Assembly: GCA_029216955.1 (NCBI GenBank)
Contig: JANAVB010016199.1
Span: 13,420,489 to 13,484,488 of the forward strand
Source of the DNA: Iris pallida
Taxonomy: Eukaryota; Streptophyta; Magnoliopsida; Asparagales; Iridaceae
DNA length: 64,000 bases
Reading direction: 5' to 3'
The position numbers were made by a program, and so were the translations under genes. The notes below the pieces were generated by a model. It saw only the letters and a list, made by a program, of their open reading frames with translations. It searched no databases and was not told the origin of the DNA. Below, piece after piece: positions 24,201-36,566 of this stretch. Each line of letters starts with the position of its first letter. The first letter of the stretch is position 1.

Positions 24201-25443
24201 TAGACTTGTTGTGACTTGTGTTGTTCTGTTTAGGAGCCAGACACCACTCCTTGGACAGTACGATTCATATCGGACACTCAGATACAGGCGAGTACATTCT
24301 CTGATCATTTCATATCCTGCTTAGAATTATTTCCTGCAGTAGATTACTTTACTTATACTGGCACGTTGGTCACACGGATTGGTACTATATGGATCCCTTC
24401 TTGAGATGTTATCCTTAGGGAGCATCGGGTACTCTATGTTCTGTGCGTTTCACCTACATAGCGTATCACTATGCTTCGTTGATTCTTCGATCACTTGTGA
24501 CATATACTCTTATGATCACAGAGTCTTCCTAGAATCCTTATCCCATTTATGGGACTACTATGTATCACCTTCGGGGTCTACCACCTTCGGGGTCTGTTAC
24601 ATAGCATCATATAACATAACCTGGCTGGATCCTTGTGTATTGATTGGGGGTACGGGGGAGCATAAATGGACATGTGAATAATACCCCAGTAGTGTAGCAT
24701 CAGAATCATTCCATAGTGTAGCATCAGAATCATCCCAGGCCATTTACATGTTCATATTGTACTCTGACTCACTAGCCACATGTTAGCTCTCTATTTATAT
24801 TAGATATTTCTATTACAGCTTTCTCTCTCTGTTTACATACTGCACTTCTTTCAGTACTTGTATCTTACTTTACTGCATGTTCATATTTTCTAACCTGCTA
24901 TGAATTGTTGAGATGTACTGTGCTCGCTCCTGTCCTGACTGGACCTGTTGAAAATATTACAGAGGACGAGGAGGAGGCTGGCCTGGACACCTACTACGGG
25001 GCAGCCCTAGATGACACCTGTGAGCTGGACTCCCAGGAGGACCCAGCTCTAGCTGAGGAGATCACCCCGACTGCCTAGACTAGACTAGTTAGGCTTATCT
25101 TACTTTTGCAGTCTTGAGACATGTCCTAGTTAGACTTTTGGAGTTATGAGTTGTATATATTCTTGTATCTGAGACCTTGTTCTGTTGGATATTGCTGGGA
25201 TTATCTTAGTCTACTTTTATCTATTTCATTTTCTTGAGTTCTATTTCATATCGTGCTATCTCTTCCTTAGTTGTGATTGAGTTTACTATTGCTATTGTCA
25301 CCCCCATTTCGGGGAGTATAAACTGTTTAGATAGATATTGTTAGATGTATGTTGACCTAGGACAGCGTTCTACCGCCGACACTGCGGCGTAGGCTGGGCG
25401 TTGTTACGTTCTCGTACCCTCACAGTGGGTGCGGGTCGTGACA
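21265..25443 (+). repeat. LTR B of element 2 (4179 bp)
   Basis: TGTAACACCCC... to ...GGGTCGTGACA, near-identical to LTR A. The few differences include single-base changes around 22380-22450 and a shorter TA run near 23900. The high similarity suggests the element amplified recently. Confidence 0.92.
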
Positions 25444-25684
25444 CGTTTTTAGTGGTGGCCCATGCAGGTCGAGACTAGAAGTGTAGTGGTATTCGAATTA
25501 GAGTATCACTACAGCCTGCAGTAGGATATAAGACATTAATTTTAAGGTACTCAATCACTTTAGGAAAATTTCTTTTATTGCCATCTAAATCCTCTTGTCA
25601 GCTGATCCTTTGAATTATAATTGTCCGCCCTTGTTATATCGCTTCCTTCTCAGAAATTGATACTCTTGTTTGTCTATCTTCAGG

Positions 25685-26523
25685 ATGGTAGAGACTCGAT
25701 CACAGCGTGCCATTCATGAGGATGCTATAGAGGGGACTGCTACCTCTCAGCCAGCACGGCGAGGCCAGGGGACTGCAGCTCCTGCCACCTCAGCTCGTGT
25801 TGAGACCTCGGCAGTCGCAGCAGGGGACATGCATCCACCGGCTCGGAGACAGGACCCGGATTTTCCAGAGGATCCTTACCAGCAGCCACCTCCAGGGACG
25901 ATAGACGCAGTGCAGCTGCTAGCCTTCTTCAGGCAGTACATGGAGGGTCAGCAGGGACAGCAGCAGAGGCAGACGACAGAGCTCACTCGAGGCATTGAGC
26001 TGGCAGTGACAGCAGTGGAGAGAGTAGCGGCTCAGCCAGCAGCAGTCCAGCAGCCGCACCAGCCACGGGAGAAAGGCATCCAAGACTTCCAGAAGATGCA
26101 CCCGAGGGACTTTCGCGGGACAGAGGGGATCCTGTATGCCGATGAGTGGATCGAGCATATGGAGGAGATCTTCAGGCTGGCCAAGATTTCGACAAGGCTC
26201 CAGATAGAGGCAGCAGCCAGCATGATGCAGGATCTGGCTCGGACATGGTACCAGACCGACCCGAGGGTCGGCACAGCAGGACAGACTTGGACAGCATTCA
26301 AGAAGCTGTTCAAGGAGAAGTTCTTTCCAGAGGCAGCGCTGGGAGCCCTCGAGACTCAGTTCGAGGCCCTAGTCCAGGGGAGTCAGTCCGTGGAGGAGTA
26401 TGCAGGAGAGTTCTGCCGCCTGGGCAGATTTGTAGAGGACTTGTCGGAGGCGACGAAGGCCCGGAGGTTCCGGAAGGGCTTGGTAAAGGAGGTCAAGTCC
26501 TACACCAAGAACGCCCGCAGTAC
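25685..26523 (+). pseudogene. gag of element 2, copy B, truncated by LARD-like element
   Basis: Starts MVETRSQRAIHEDA like copy A, with a few substitutions (e.g. EIPTRLQ to KISTRLQ, DRFEED to GRFVED). It breaks after SYTKNARST, before the amber site and the zinc knuckles. Beyond the break the sequence is the LTR of the LARD-like element. The join is at ctacatt versus ctgcatt, a short near-homology. Confidence 0.88.
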
Positions 26524-28757
26524 TACATTATGTCCCGTATAAGTCTTTACTCTATGCAGCCGCACGCTTCGAATCGCCAAGGAATTCCATGCCTCGACGC
26601 ATCCAAGCGAGCTCCACGCCACGAGCTTCTACCTGTGCCTGCACATGTAAACTATGTCGGTGTCAGTACTCAACTATACTGGTGGAAAGAGCTCCTCGTC
26701 CACCCATACAAAACTGACACGTTGATTTTACTTTGTGCAATATAAGCCCCTTTACGATTGTCTTTCTAGTCTTGCCTTAGGATCGATTTTAGGACCGACG
26801 CCTTGGTCTATTTTGTGTCTTTAGACCGTCACTGTGCCTTGCACTCATAATGAACTCATACTCGCCGTTAGACCTTTCTCGTGCTCGCAACGTCAACGTA
26901 TCGCCTCGTGTATGCAATGTCAACGCACCGACTCATACTTGTCTCTCGTGCCATACTCTGGGACGTAACGACTCGGTCGTGTCAAATACTTGGCCGTGCC
27001 TCAAACATCGAGGCCATACCTCATAGCGTAACCTAACTTATCCAAACTTGCCTTACGGCCCTTCCAGACTTAACTCGAAACGTCTAACACAACTTGTGGA
27101 ACCGGTGTTGAGAACTCAAGTACGACGCCATATCTCGTGGCGAAACACATGTCTCTACCTATAACCAAATCTTAGGCTCCATAATACCTTGGGTGCATAC
27201 CGTGCACACTTTCCACAACACATCACATACCGTGCTTACGCTTTTTTTGTTACGATCGACACCGTACATGCGGATTCGTCGCGTAGCATGCCAATTATCA
27301 ATATGAAAGGCCACTGGCATGACAAGCCATCGCAAACATAGCTCGGATAGGCGGCGGGTCTTTCGATGCAAGGTTGCGAGCCCTATGGAAAGCTCCCGAC
27401 TACCCTCATGCAATGAATCGTGCGCTGCTATAACGTCTACCCCCTAGGATGACTGGGCCCGGTGACCCGGCGTATAACCAGTCTAGGCAGAAATCCTTAT
27501 CGACAAGGTGTCCAATGACCACGCACCTACGAGACATCTAGACTCACGTAAATGCATAGCCTAATTTGTTGGTACGACTGGAACTATACTTAGCAACTCG
27601 TGCTCTGAATCACACTTGGCATAACGTGCCTCGGGACCGTGAGACTCCCAACCGAGGGACCGTCTCGTACATTTTAACGTGGATAGGAACGCGAGACTCC
27701 CAACCGAGGGACCGCCTCCAACTTCTTAACGTGGATAGAAACGCAAGACTCCCAACCGAGGGACCGCCTCGAACTTCTTAACGTGGATAGGAACGCGAGA
27801 CTCCCAACCGAGGGACCGCCTCCAACTTCTTAACGTGGATAGGAACGCTAGACTCCCAACCGAGGGACCGCCTCGTACATCTTAACGTGGATAGGAATGC
27901 TAGACTCCCAACTGAGGGACAGTCTCGTACTTCTTAACATGGATAGGAACGCAAGACTCCCAACCGAGGGACCGTATCGTACATCTTAACGTGGATAAGA
28001 ACGCGAGACTCCCAACCGAGGAACCGCCTCGTACATCGTAACATGGATAGGAACGCGAGACTCCCAACCGAAGGACCGCCTCGAACATCTTAACGTGGAT
28101 AGGAACGCGAGACTCCCAACCGAGGGACCGTCTCGAACTTCTTAACGTGACGAGCCTTAATACCATGGGAACGAATGGCTATATGCAGCCGTAGAACCGT
28201 GGGACCGTCCATACGCTCAACTTGAACAACCAAATTCTTTGGGTACCTAACTCATGTCATAAGCCGTGCGATACAACTTAGCTCGTGGGACGATCAAGGC
28301 TTCGTCGAGCCTTGTATTCGAGGAAACGTGCATGCTTTATCGAGCATCTACGCGGGCGATGCCTATGACTTAGGCTAACTCATAGTTTGTGACGAATACC
28401 AACTTTCCTTCTTCCAAGCCATGGGACGAAGGACCGAGTGTCATTTTCAAAGCATACCGTACACCAACTCTAATCCGACCGTTAGACCTTTCCATATTCT
28501 ATCTCAATTTGACCCGTCGGGATTACTCCCTTTAGCTATGTGGATTCATCTATTTTATTATTAAGCCTACTTGTGCAAGTTGAAAACATGCAATTTATTA
28601 TGTGAAGGCAAAGATGAGGCGAGTTCACCGAAACTACCCCACCTGTGCGAGGATTTGCCTCGACCGAGCGAGCCTTCGAGCAGTCGTTGTAAGGCTAAGT
28701 CCGAACGCCGTCGGCGTTTCGATTCCTCCGATTGACTTTGCGGGACGGGGCACTACA
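26524..28757 (-). repeat. 3' LTR of the LARD-like element, truncated
   Basis: Aligns to 31672-33850. On the plus strand it ends gacggggcactaca at 28757. It lacks the portion equivalent to 31320-31671. It contains the 52-bp tandem array with ten units. Confidence 0.9.
27638..28150. repeat. 52-bp tandem repeat, 10 units
   Basis: Unit begins gagactcccaaccgaggga and contains cttaacgtggataggaac. Copies differ by a few bases, mainly C/T at CG and at the tcgaac/tcgtac position. The other LTR has nine units, so the array changed by a unit after insertion or by exchange between copies. Confidence 0.95.
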
Positions 28758-31319
28758 ACATACACCACTCAGAACAAGTCTCGTCCTTGAGACTTTCCTG
28801 GAGGCAAGCCATCCTACCATTTCTATGGCCAGGACTTAATCGTACACACTCCCCCTACGCGTTTCTTCGATTCCGAGCCACGCTCGTACTACTATCATTC
28901 TTTCCCTTAACACGATTTCAAGTTCCAAGACACTTTCCCGTTCCTCAAGTCTCATTTGAATTCACCGTATCACTTGGTTGGATCGTGCACGCATTCCAGA
29001 CGTCCCTAAAATACATGCATTCAGCCAAGCCGTATGATAGAGAATTCTTCATTCTCACTCGAGTCGCATCGTGCACATACTCAGGCGTCCCTGAAATATA
29101 TACATGTCAGCCGAGTCTTGTGAGCAGGGTTTTCTATCCTTGAATCATTCCATCAATCCATACCAATCCTCGAAATCAATCTTTCGATTGTTAACAATTG
29201 AAACATGTGCGTCTCGCCTAACCGCTAGGCCATTTCTCAAGGCTAAAGTCAATGTCAGGATTGGAATCATAGTTCTCCAACAATAATGCCAATACTGACC
29301 CTAATCCTAGGGTCAGACCAAAGTCAATAATACGGTATTTTCTACCCACGCTCGTATCACTCCGATTTCTAAACTTCGAGCATAGATTTCCTACACACAT
29401 CCCAACATTCGTCGTACGGGGTCCGAGTCATTCAGCAAAGCCATCCTACGATAACTCACGTTTCAACCAATTCCTTGACGTATCGATATCACTCGTTCAT
29501 CAAGCCATTTCGTATAGTCTATCTCTTTGAACACGTTCGACATAGTTTGCCTATTAATCTTTCTCAATTCAAGCACGCTACGACACAATTCATCGCTAAT
29601 CCATAATTCATATTTCATATTCCCTAAGTCATTCATCCCAATTCACGTATTCGATCATGAGGCCATCTAGCTCGACAGTACGTTGCGTCCTAATCTCACG
29701 CGAGTCCGATTATCCACGGTGGTTCATGAATCACCATGCAACACTCCCGCGGAATAATCATTCTCATCGGGGCGTAACTCTTATTTGAGTCTAGGCTGAT
29801 TCATTCTCGATACGCGGATTGGACCTACGTAATCCTCAAATTCAACCGTGACGCACGCTAAGTCATTCTCGAGTCCACCTTCGCGTCAAACCACAAGTCG
29901 AAGCACACAAATTGCCATGCCATACAAGTTCTATCACCCCCGCTGTATGAATCACCGTACCAGCGCTCACGCGGAGTGATTGCCCTAATCGGTACGACGC
30001 ATGTGCGAGGCTGGAGTTGCGCTCGTATAGGACAAGAATGTCAAAGGTGTGGTTATCGACGAAGCAAATCCAAACATTTTATTTCCATCCGAGTCAAGAT
30101 TTTAATTCGATAGTCTAACCGTCATTCGTTCAACTAGAAAATCCTCGAGCCAAGTTTATCTTTTCCTCGACACACTTCAACATCCCGAGCATAGCATCCA
30201 TCGGGACAATGACACTTGCACGATCGTCATTCGCCGAGTCAGAGTACCCCCGAGTTATCGCATATCGATCTTTGATACGCCTCAATACCATCGACGATAT
30301 GCATAACCTGACGATCTTCCTTTGCAACCAAATTTCGAGTCGTGCGACTGATGCTATTGTTCGAACTAGATATACCACAATTCCATTCGATTCAATCCAA
30401 AATCACACGTGCAATCCTCGAGCTTCCTCGATCAAGTTATTCACTTTTATTCAACGTTTTCGAATCATTTTCTAACTCGCGTTGCTCATTCACACGTTGT
30501 CTGAACGACATCTCATTCGAGACACATGAAGTCACGATCAATTAGGCGTGACGCGTTCTAAGGCTCTGCGCGATCGCATCGCCTCACCGACGTACTCGTT
30601 ATTATTTTTAATCCTCAATCTTCGTTCGAATGATTTCCAAGAAAAATCCATACACCACTCGGATTCGAGCCATCCGATCTAGTCCTCAATCACGTTCGCG
30701 TCATTCGCTAAGACATCCTTCTGATTCGTTCGACGAATCCCTAGTGTAATCGCTCACGTCGTCTCGACGTACTAAGTCGTTCGTACTATTTCCTCAAAAT
30801 CCAAGTCAATCTTCTGTGTACGCCTAAGCGTTAACTTGATAGCGTTCTTATCGATAGACACTCTAAGGGTATCTCCGTTTTCGATCGAGCGGTACTTGAT
30901 ATCGTTCGCAACTCGTTTGCACCAAAAGGTCGAGGTACGCGACACGCATCACAACTTAGCCAAAAGGCCGTGTGCATAGCTATCCCGTACGGACTATATT
31001 CGAGTTTGCACGCTCACTTGCTAAGGTCGACGTAGGACTATTCGGGTACACGCGCGACTTGTTAACTTTAGCATGTGTCTTCTATCGAGTTATGTTTGAC
31101 ACCGTTCGGCACAAAGGCCTATCGATGCGTTCGGCTGAACGCTTGTACGAGCTTTTAAAAATATTAGACTTATTGTATGGACATCCCGTGGGACAATTGA
31201 GAGAGAGCGCACCAACGATATCAACTTGCGGAAGCAACACTTCAGAGTTTGCAGAAACAACGGAGTTAAAGAATTCAATCGGTAGTCCAAGGACGTAAAG
31301 CCGTGCTTTGATACCATTA
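28758..31319 (-). other. Non-coding internal region of the LARD-like element
   Basis: 2.56 kb with no reading frame above about 120 codons in any frame and no zinc knuckle, DSGA, YVDD or integrase motif. Base composition is richer in CG dinucleotides than the flanking LTRs of other elements. Only the primer site at one end and the degenerate polypurine region at the other are recognisable. Confidence 0.75.
31301..31316 (-). promoter_or_regulatory. Primer-binding site, initiator-Met tRNA type
   Basis: Minus strand TGGTATCAAAGCACGG, three bases after the LTR end GGGGCATGACA. It differs by one base from TGGTATCAGAGC, the usual plant initiator-Met site. This fixes both the orientation and the inner LTR boundary. 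Confidence 0.85.
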
Positions 31320-33850
31320 TGTCATGCCCCACTCCCGCAGGAGCGATCGTCCTCGCTAAGGCATGATGCCGCACGAGCCTAGATTGTGCTCGTACAAGGC
31401 GGGTTCCATAACGGCCGATTTCAGCGGCTGCGACGGGGTCGTCGCACAGAAGTCCCATGCAGAGACATTAAACATGCAGCGGAAATTTAGAACAAAACAC
31501 AAGTTATTCAAAGAAGCTCTTTTTATTGATATTGAACAAGGTTACAACGGGGGCGCAAGGCCAAGATTACAATCACTCAAATACACTCATCTCACATTAC
31601 AAATCACTCAGCTCTCTCTCATCTCTCAATTACAAGTCTTGAGCCAGTGGATGCTTTGGAAGGCGACGTCCCTACATTATGTCCTGTATAAGTCTTTACT
31701 CCATGCGGCCGTACGCTTCGAATCGCCAAGGAACTCTATGCCTCGACGCATCCAAGCGAACTCCGCGCCACGAGCTTCTACCTGTGCCTGCACATGTAAA
31801 CTATGTGGGTGTCAGTACTCAACTGTACTGGTGGAATGGGCTCCTCGCCCACCCATACAAAACTGACACATTTATTTTACTTTGTGCAATATAAGCCCCT
31901 TTACGATTGTCTTTCTAGTCTTGCCTTAGGATCGATTTTAGGACCGACGCCTTGGTCTATTTTGTGTCTTTAGACCGCCACTGTGCCTTGCACTCATAAT
32001 GAACTCATACTCGCCGCTAGACCTTTCTCGTGCTCGCAACGTCAACGTATCGCCTCGTGCATGTAATGTCAACGTACCGACTCATACTTGTCTCTCGTGC
32101 CATACTCTAGGACGTAACGACTCGGTCGTGTCAAATACTTGCCCGTGCCTCAAACATCGAGGCCGTGCCTCACAGCGTAACCTGACTTATCCAAACTTGC
32201 CTTACGGCCCTTCCGGACTTAACTCGAAACGTCTAACACAACTTGTGGAACCGGTGTTGAGAACTCAAGTACGACACCATATCTCGTGGCGAAACACATG
32301 TCTCTACCTATAACCAAATCTTAGGCTCCATAATACTTTGGGTGCATACCGTGCACGCTTTCCACAACACATCACATACCGTGCTTATGCTTCTTTTATT
32401 ACGATCGACACCGTGCATGCGGATTCGCTGCGTAGCACGCCAATTATCTATATAAAAGGCCACTGGCATGACAAGCCATCGCAGACATAGCTCGGGTAGG
32501 CAGCGGGTCTTTCAATGCAAGGTTGCGAGCCCCATGGAAAGCCCCCGACTACCCTCACGTAATGAATCGTGCGTTGCTATAATGTCTACCCCCTAGGATG
32601 ACTAGGCCCGGTGCCCCGACGTATAACCAGTCTAGGTAGAAATCCTTGTCGACTAGGTGTCCAATGACCATGCACCTACGAGATATCTAGACTCACGTAA
32701 ATGCATGGCCTAATTTGTTGGTATGACTGGAACTATACTTAGCAACTTGTGCTCTGAATCACACTTGGCATAACGTGCCTCGGGACCGCGAGACTCCCAA
32801 CCGAGGGACCGCCTCGTACATTTTAACGTAGATAGAAATGCGAGACTCCCAACCGAGGGACCGCCTCGAACTTCTTAACGTGGATAGGAACGCGAGACTC
32901 CCAACCGAGGGACTGCTTCGAACTTCTTAACGTGGATAGGAACGCGAGACTCCCAACCGAGGGACCGCCTTGAACTTTTTAACGTGGATAGGAACGCGAG
33001 ACTCCCAACCGAGGGACCGCCTCGAACTTCTTAACATGGATAGGAACGCGAGACTCCCAACCGAGGGACCGCCTCGTACATCTTAACGTGGATAGAAATG
33101 CAAGACTCCCAACCGAGGGACCGTCTCGTACTTCTTAACGTGGATAGGAATGCGAAACTCCCAACCGAGGGACCGCCTCGTACATCTTAACGTGGATAGG
33201 AACGCGAGACTCCCAACCGAGGACCGCCTCGAACTTCTTAACGTGACGAGCCTTAATACCGTGGGAACGAATGGCTATATGCAACTGTAGAACCGTGGGA
33301 CCGTGCATACACTCAACTTGAACAACCAAATTCTTTGGGTACCTAACTCATGCCATAAGCCGTGCGATACAACTTAGCTCGTGGGACGATCAAGGCTTCG
33401 CCGAGCCTTGCATTCGAGGAAACGTGCATGCTTTATTGAGCATCTACGCGGGCGATGCCGATGACTTAGGCTAACTCATAGTTTGTGATGAACACCAACT
33501 TTCCTTCTCCCAAGCCACGGGACGAAAGACCGAGTATCATTTTCAAAGCATGTCGTGCACCAACTCTAATCCGGCCGTTGGACCTTTCCATATTCTATCT
33601 CAATTCAACCCATCGGGATTACTCCCTTTAGCTATGTGGATTTATCTTTTTATTATTAAGCCTACTTGCAAGTTGAAAACATGCAATTTATTATGTGAAG
33701 GCAAAGATGAGGCGAGTTCACCGAAACTACCCCACCTGAGCGAGGAGTCGCCTCAACCGAGCGAGCCTTCGAGAAGTCGTTGTAAGGCTAAGTCCGAATG
33801 CCGTTGGCGTTTCGATTCCTCCGATTGACTTTGCGGGACGGGGCACTACA
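31320..33850 (-). repeat. 5' LTR of the LARD-like element (2531 bp)
   Basis: On the plus strand TGTCATGCCCC ... GGGGCACTACA, so it has TG/CA termini. Its outer end at 33850 abuts element 3 sequence. Confidence 0.9.
32789..33250. repeat. 52-bp tandem repeat, 9 units
   Basis: Same unit as at 27638-28150. One unit has lost a single base (gaggaccgcc near 33220). Confidence 0.94.
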
Positions 33851-36536
33851 CAAATTATGGCACAAGTTATTTTTTTATTTAATTAATTTGTTAAGAAAGC
33901 CTTTATGACTTTTTAGGAGACCCGGTTGCACCAAACCTTCCCAAACCTCTTCCAAGCCAAACCCAACCCTATGTAGACATATTGGGCATTAATAAATATT
34001 AATAATTATATTTATTTGTATTTAATTCAGATTTTGTAGTGCAATTATGTAGATAGAATTAAATAGTTCTATATTAGGAAACCCCTTTTTAAATCTTCAA
34101 TCCAATCAACTTGCCAACTCACCAAACAACCAAATCATGCCAAGTGGACCCCCACCATAGTAATTTAGGCTAAGCAACCCCCCCCCCCCCCCCCCCCCAT
34201 GGCCAAATGCATCAAATTAAATAGGATTTAAATCCTAGATTGTTTAAAATTTATTTAAGGATATGCTTAAATATACCAACTTATCCCAAACCTTAACCAA
34301 ATCCTAATCTTTCTCTCCCTCACCTTTCGCCGACCAAAACCCCTCTCCCTCTCCATAATTTTCAGCAGCAACAAACTCCCCATATCATCTATACATCATC
34401 TCCTCCATTGCACATCTCTCCATCCTTCACAAAAACTCATCTCCTCCACTATACATCCCCGAAATCCCTCAAAACAAACCCTAAAAACTCCATCTTCCCC
34501 ATCCAATCCTCTATAGCCATTATCAACTCTCCCATAATCACCAAGAGAGGATTAGCAAGCGAGGATAGTGGAAAAGATTGGAGCTTTGGTGAAGAAAAGT
34601 CATCATCACCCTTTCTAGCAAGGATCTTTGGTAAGAACCCAAATCTTTTCTTCTAAAAATTTTTACTAAAATTCTGTAGAAAATATATTATTAATTCTTT
34701 AGAAATCATATTTTGATGAATTTTGTTAGGTATAATCATCCATAAAGGTTTCATGAAATATATGCGTAATATTCATGTGTCTGTAGGATCAAAATTAACC
34801 CTATTGTAAAGAAACTATGAGTTATTGGTGCCTATTTTCAAAACTGAATTTTATGTGTGTTTATATACATAAATTAGGATTTTTAAGTATTTTTTCACGA
34901 TTTTAGCAACTCACATCTGGTCGAGAAAATTATAGGTCAAAACTCGCTAATTTCGGGTAACTAGCTGACCTAGAATGTCCCAAACTTGTAGTATAACTCA
35001 ACCCTTGTACCTCTGATATTATTCTATGAAATAAATTATTTTATTAATGTTTAAAATATATTTTTGGTTATTTTAGCAATTTTGAGTCATTATCTATGTT
35101 CCGGGCGAGTTTCGGGTAGACTAGCTGACTTATTAATCAACTAGTCATAAATGTCTTTAGAAATATTAATTCTGGAATTTTAGAGATAAATATATAGAAA
35201 ATTAGTTTAAATATTATTTTTATGATTTTTAAGTATGTTATTGAAGTAGGGACATAACCGACTAATTAAAAGTTAGAAACCCTAAAACTGTGTTTCGATG
35301 TCTCGTGGAACCTGTGTGTGATTGTATGGATCTAAATGGTTTCACGAGAGATTGAATATAATTTTAACATATTATTTTGACCTATTAAGTCGTATCATAA
35401 GTTTCATAAGTAGTGACTTAATTTAGTTAATTAATTATCTAGGAGCGTCGAATTTCGGAGGCGTGGATACGGGAGCGGCATTTCATATTTACAGCACGGA
35501 ATCAGGCAAGATACCTTGTCATAATTACTGCTTACATTTAGTTGCATTTTATTATTCTGTTAATATTTTGCTGCACTTTTATTTTCTGTTATTTATTTTT
35601 CTTCTTACTTGTGGACCTAGAGTTAAGAGACTTCCGTCAATAGAATGCATGTCATTGACTTTGTCACGATTGTATCACGAGTTGTGTGTGAGTTGTGAGT
35701 ATCATGTAGTGGTCACTTGCGTGTTGGCTGGTCATCCGTGCGCATACGTAGGAATAACTGTCAATAGATGCATGTTAGAAGACTTTACAGTTATTGAATA
35801 TAAACCGTATTGTGGAAACGACACGTGTTGGTGTGTCGTAGTTACGATGCATGTATAGTATCATTGGAGGGAGGGGACAGCTACTAGCATAGGGAATACA
35901 TTTACTTTTTACACACATTATGGGTGATAGTGACTCGGATGAGCACTACATGATGCCCGGCCGATAGTGTCTCGGATGAGCGCTACTTGACGGCCACTCT
36001 TTATTACTTGCTTGCGTGAATCCGTTACAGCCCCTGCGTAGAACGTTGTCCTCAAAGTACATATCATATAGATGGTTAGGTACCCTGTTGTGTTGTAGTT
36101 TATAGTATTTTTTTACTTATGCAGTTACATGGCATGTTCTTCCTGTATCTTGTTACGTCCCTCTGAGGACTTGGTTATCTCTCCAGGTGTATGCTTTCAT
36201 GATTTACTGCAGGTGTTCTAGCCAAGGCCATGATCTTCTCCCTTCCTTCGAAGAGAATTGCGCTTGGTTCGTTTGATATTTTATCGATTCACTTCTTGTA
36301 CATTTTATTTTGAGATAGTTGGTAGTGGACTTTGTCTACGCCCAACGTTTGTACAAATGACTTTAATAAGTTGATTTTATGATATATTGGTTTGTGGATG
36401 AGATTAGCTTCATGGTTACTACATTTTACAGCTTATGTATACATACGAGATATCCATATATTGGAGTATACTTCGTATGTAGACAGCTGGCATGATACGT
36501 TTCTAGTCCTACGTATTTTAGGACTGGAGCGTTACA
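33851..36536 (+). repeat. 5' LTR of element 3, left end missing
   Basis: Starts at the equivalent of 40962 in the 3' LTR and runs to gcgttaca. It differs from the 3' LTR by many scattered substitutions, a 20+ C tract (about 34178-34198) where the partner has only a few, and a 14-bp insertion near 36395-36408. The two LTRs are therefore older than those of element 2. Confidence 0.9.
36165..36221 (+). other. Conserved EDLVISPG reading-frame remnant in LTR of element 3
   Basis: Reads EDLVISPGVCFHDLLQVF then TAG. The first eight codons match the element 1 LTR peptide exactly. The rest has diverged. A nearly identical copy sits in the 3' LTR near 43257. Confidence 0.35.
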
Positions 36537-36546
36537 TATTTTTGTG

Positions 36547-36566
36547 GTGGTCCATACAGGTCGAGT
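36547..36566 (+). promoter_or_regulatory. Conserved leader block of element 3, candidate primer-binding site
   Basis: tggtggtccatacaggtcga, ten bases after the LTR end. It differs from the blocks of elements 1 and 2 at two positions. Confidence 0.5.

Larger units (their letters stand above)
5273..26523 (+). mobile_element. Element 2: gag-only Ty3/gypsy element (TR-GAG-like) in LTR-gag-LTR-gag order
   Basis: Two nearly identical LTRs of about 4.18 kb (5273-9454, 21265-25443) are each followed by the same leader and the same gag. Between the first gag and the second LTR there is only about 480 bp of non-coding tail plus a polypurine tract, with no protease, RT, RNase H or integrase. That is the arrangement of terminal-repeat-with-gag elements, which depend on other elements for enzymes. 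The second gag is cut at about 26523 by the LARD-like element. The LTR-internal-LTR-internal order is expected from unequal recombination between two copies. The first copy also carries the CACTA insertion. Confidence 0.85.
26524..33850 (-). mobile_element. LARD-like non-coding Ty3/gypsy element, one LTR truncated
   Basis: Minus-strand order: 5' LTR (33850 to 31320), primer site TGGTATCAAAGCACGG (31316 to 31301), non-coding internal region (31319 to 28758), 3' LTR (28757 to about 26524). The internal region ends, on the minus strand, with tctcaaggacgagactt, a degenerate form of the usual gypsy TTTCGAGGACGAAATTT before the 3' LTR. No gag or pol is recognisable in about 2.56 kb. The 3' LTR lacks its last ~350 bp, which correspond to 31320-31671. 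The right end lies inside the LTR of element 3. Confidence 0.85.

Noticed and set aside
27638..33250. Regular 52-bp repeats considered as a CRISPR-like array
   Set aside because: Units are contiguous with no unique spacers, and the context is a plant LTR.
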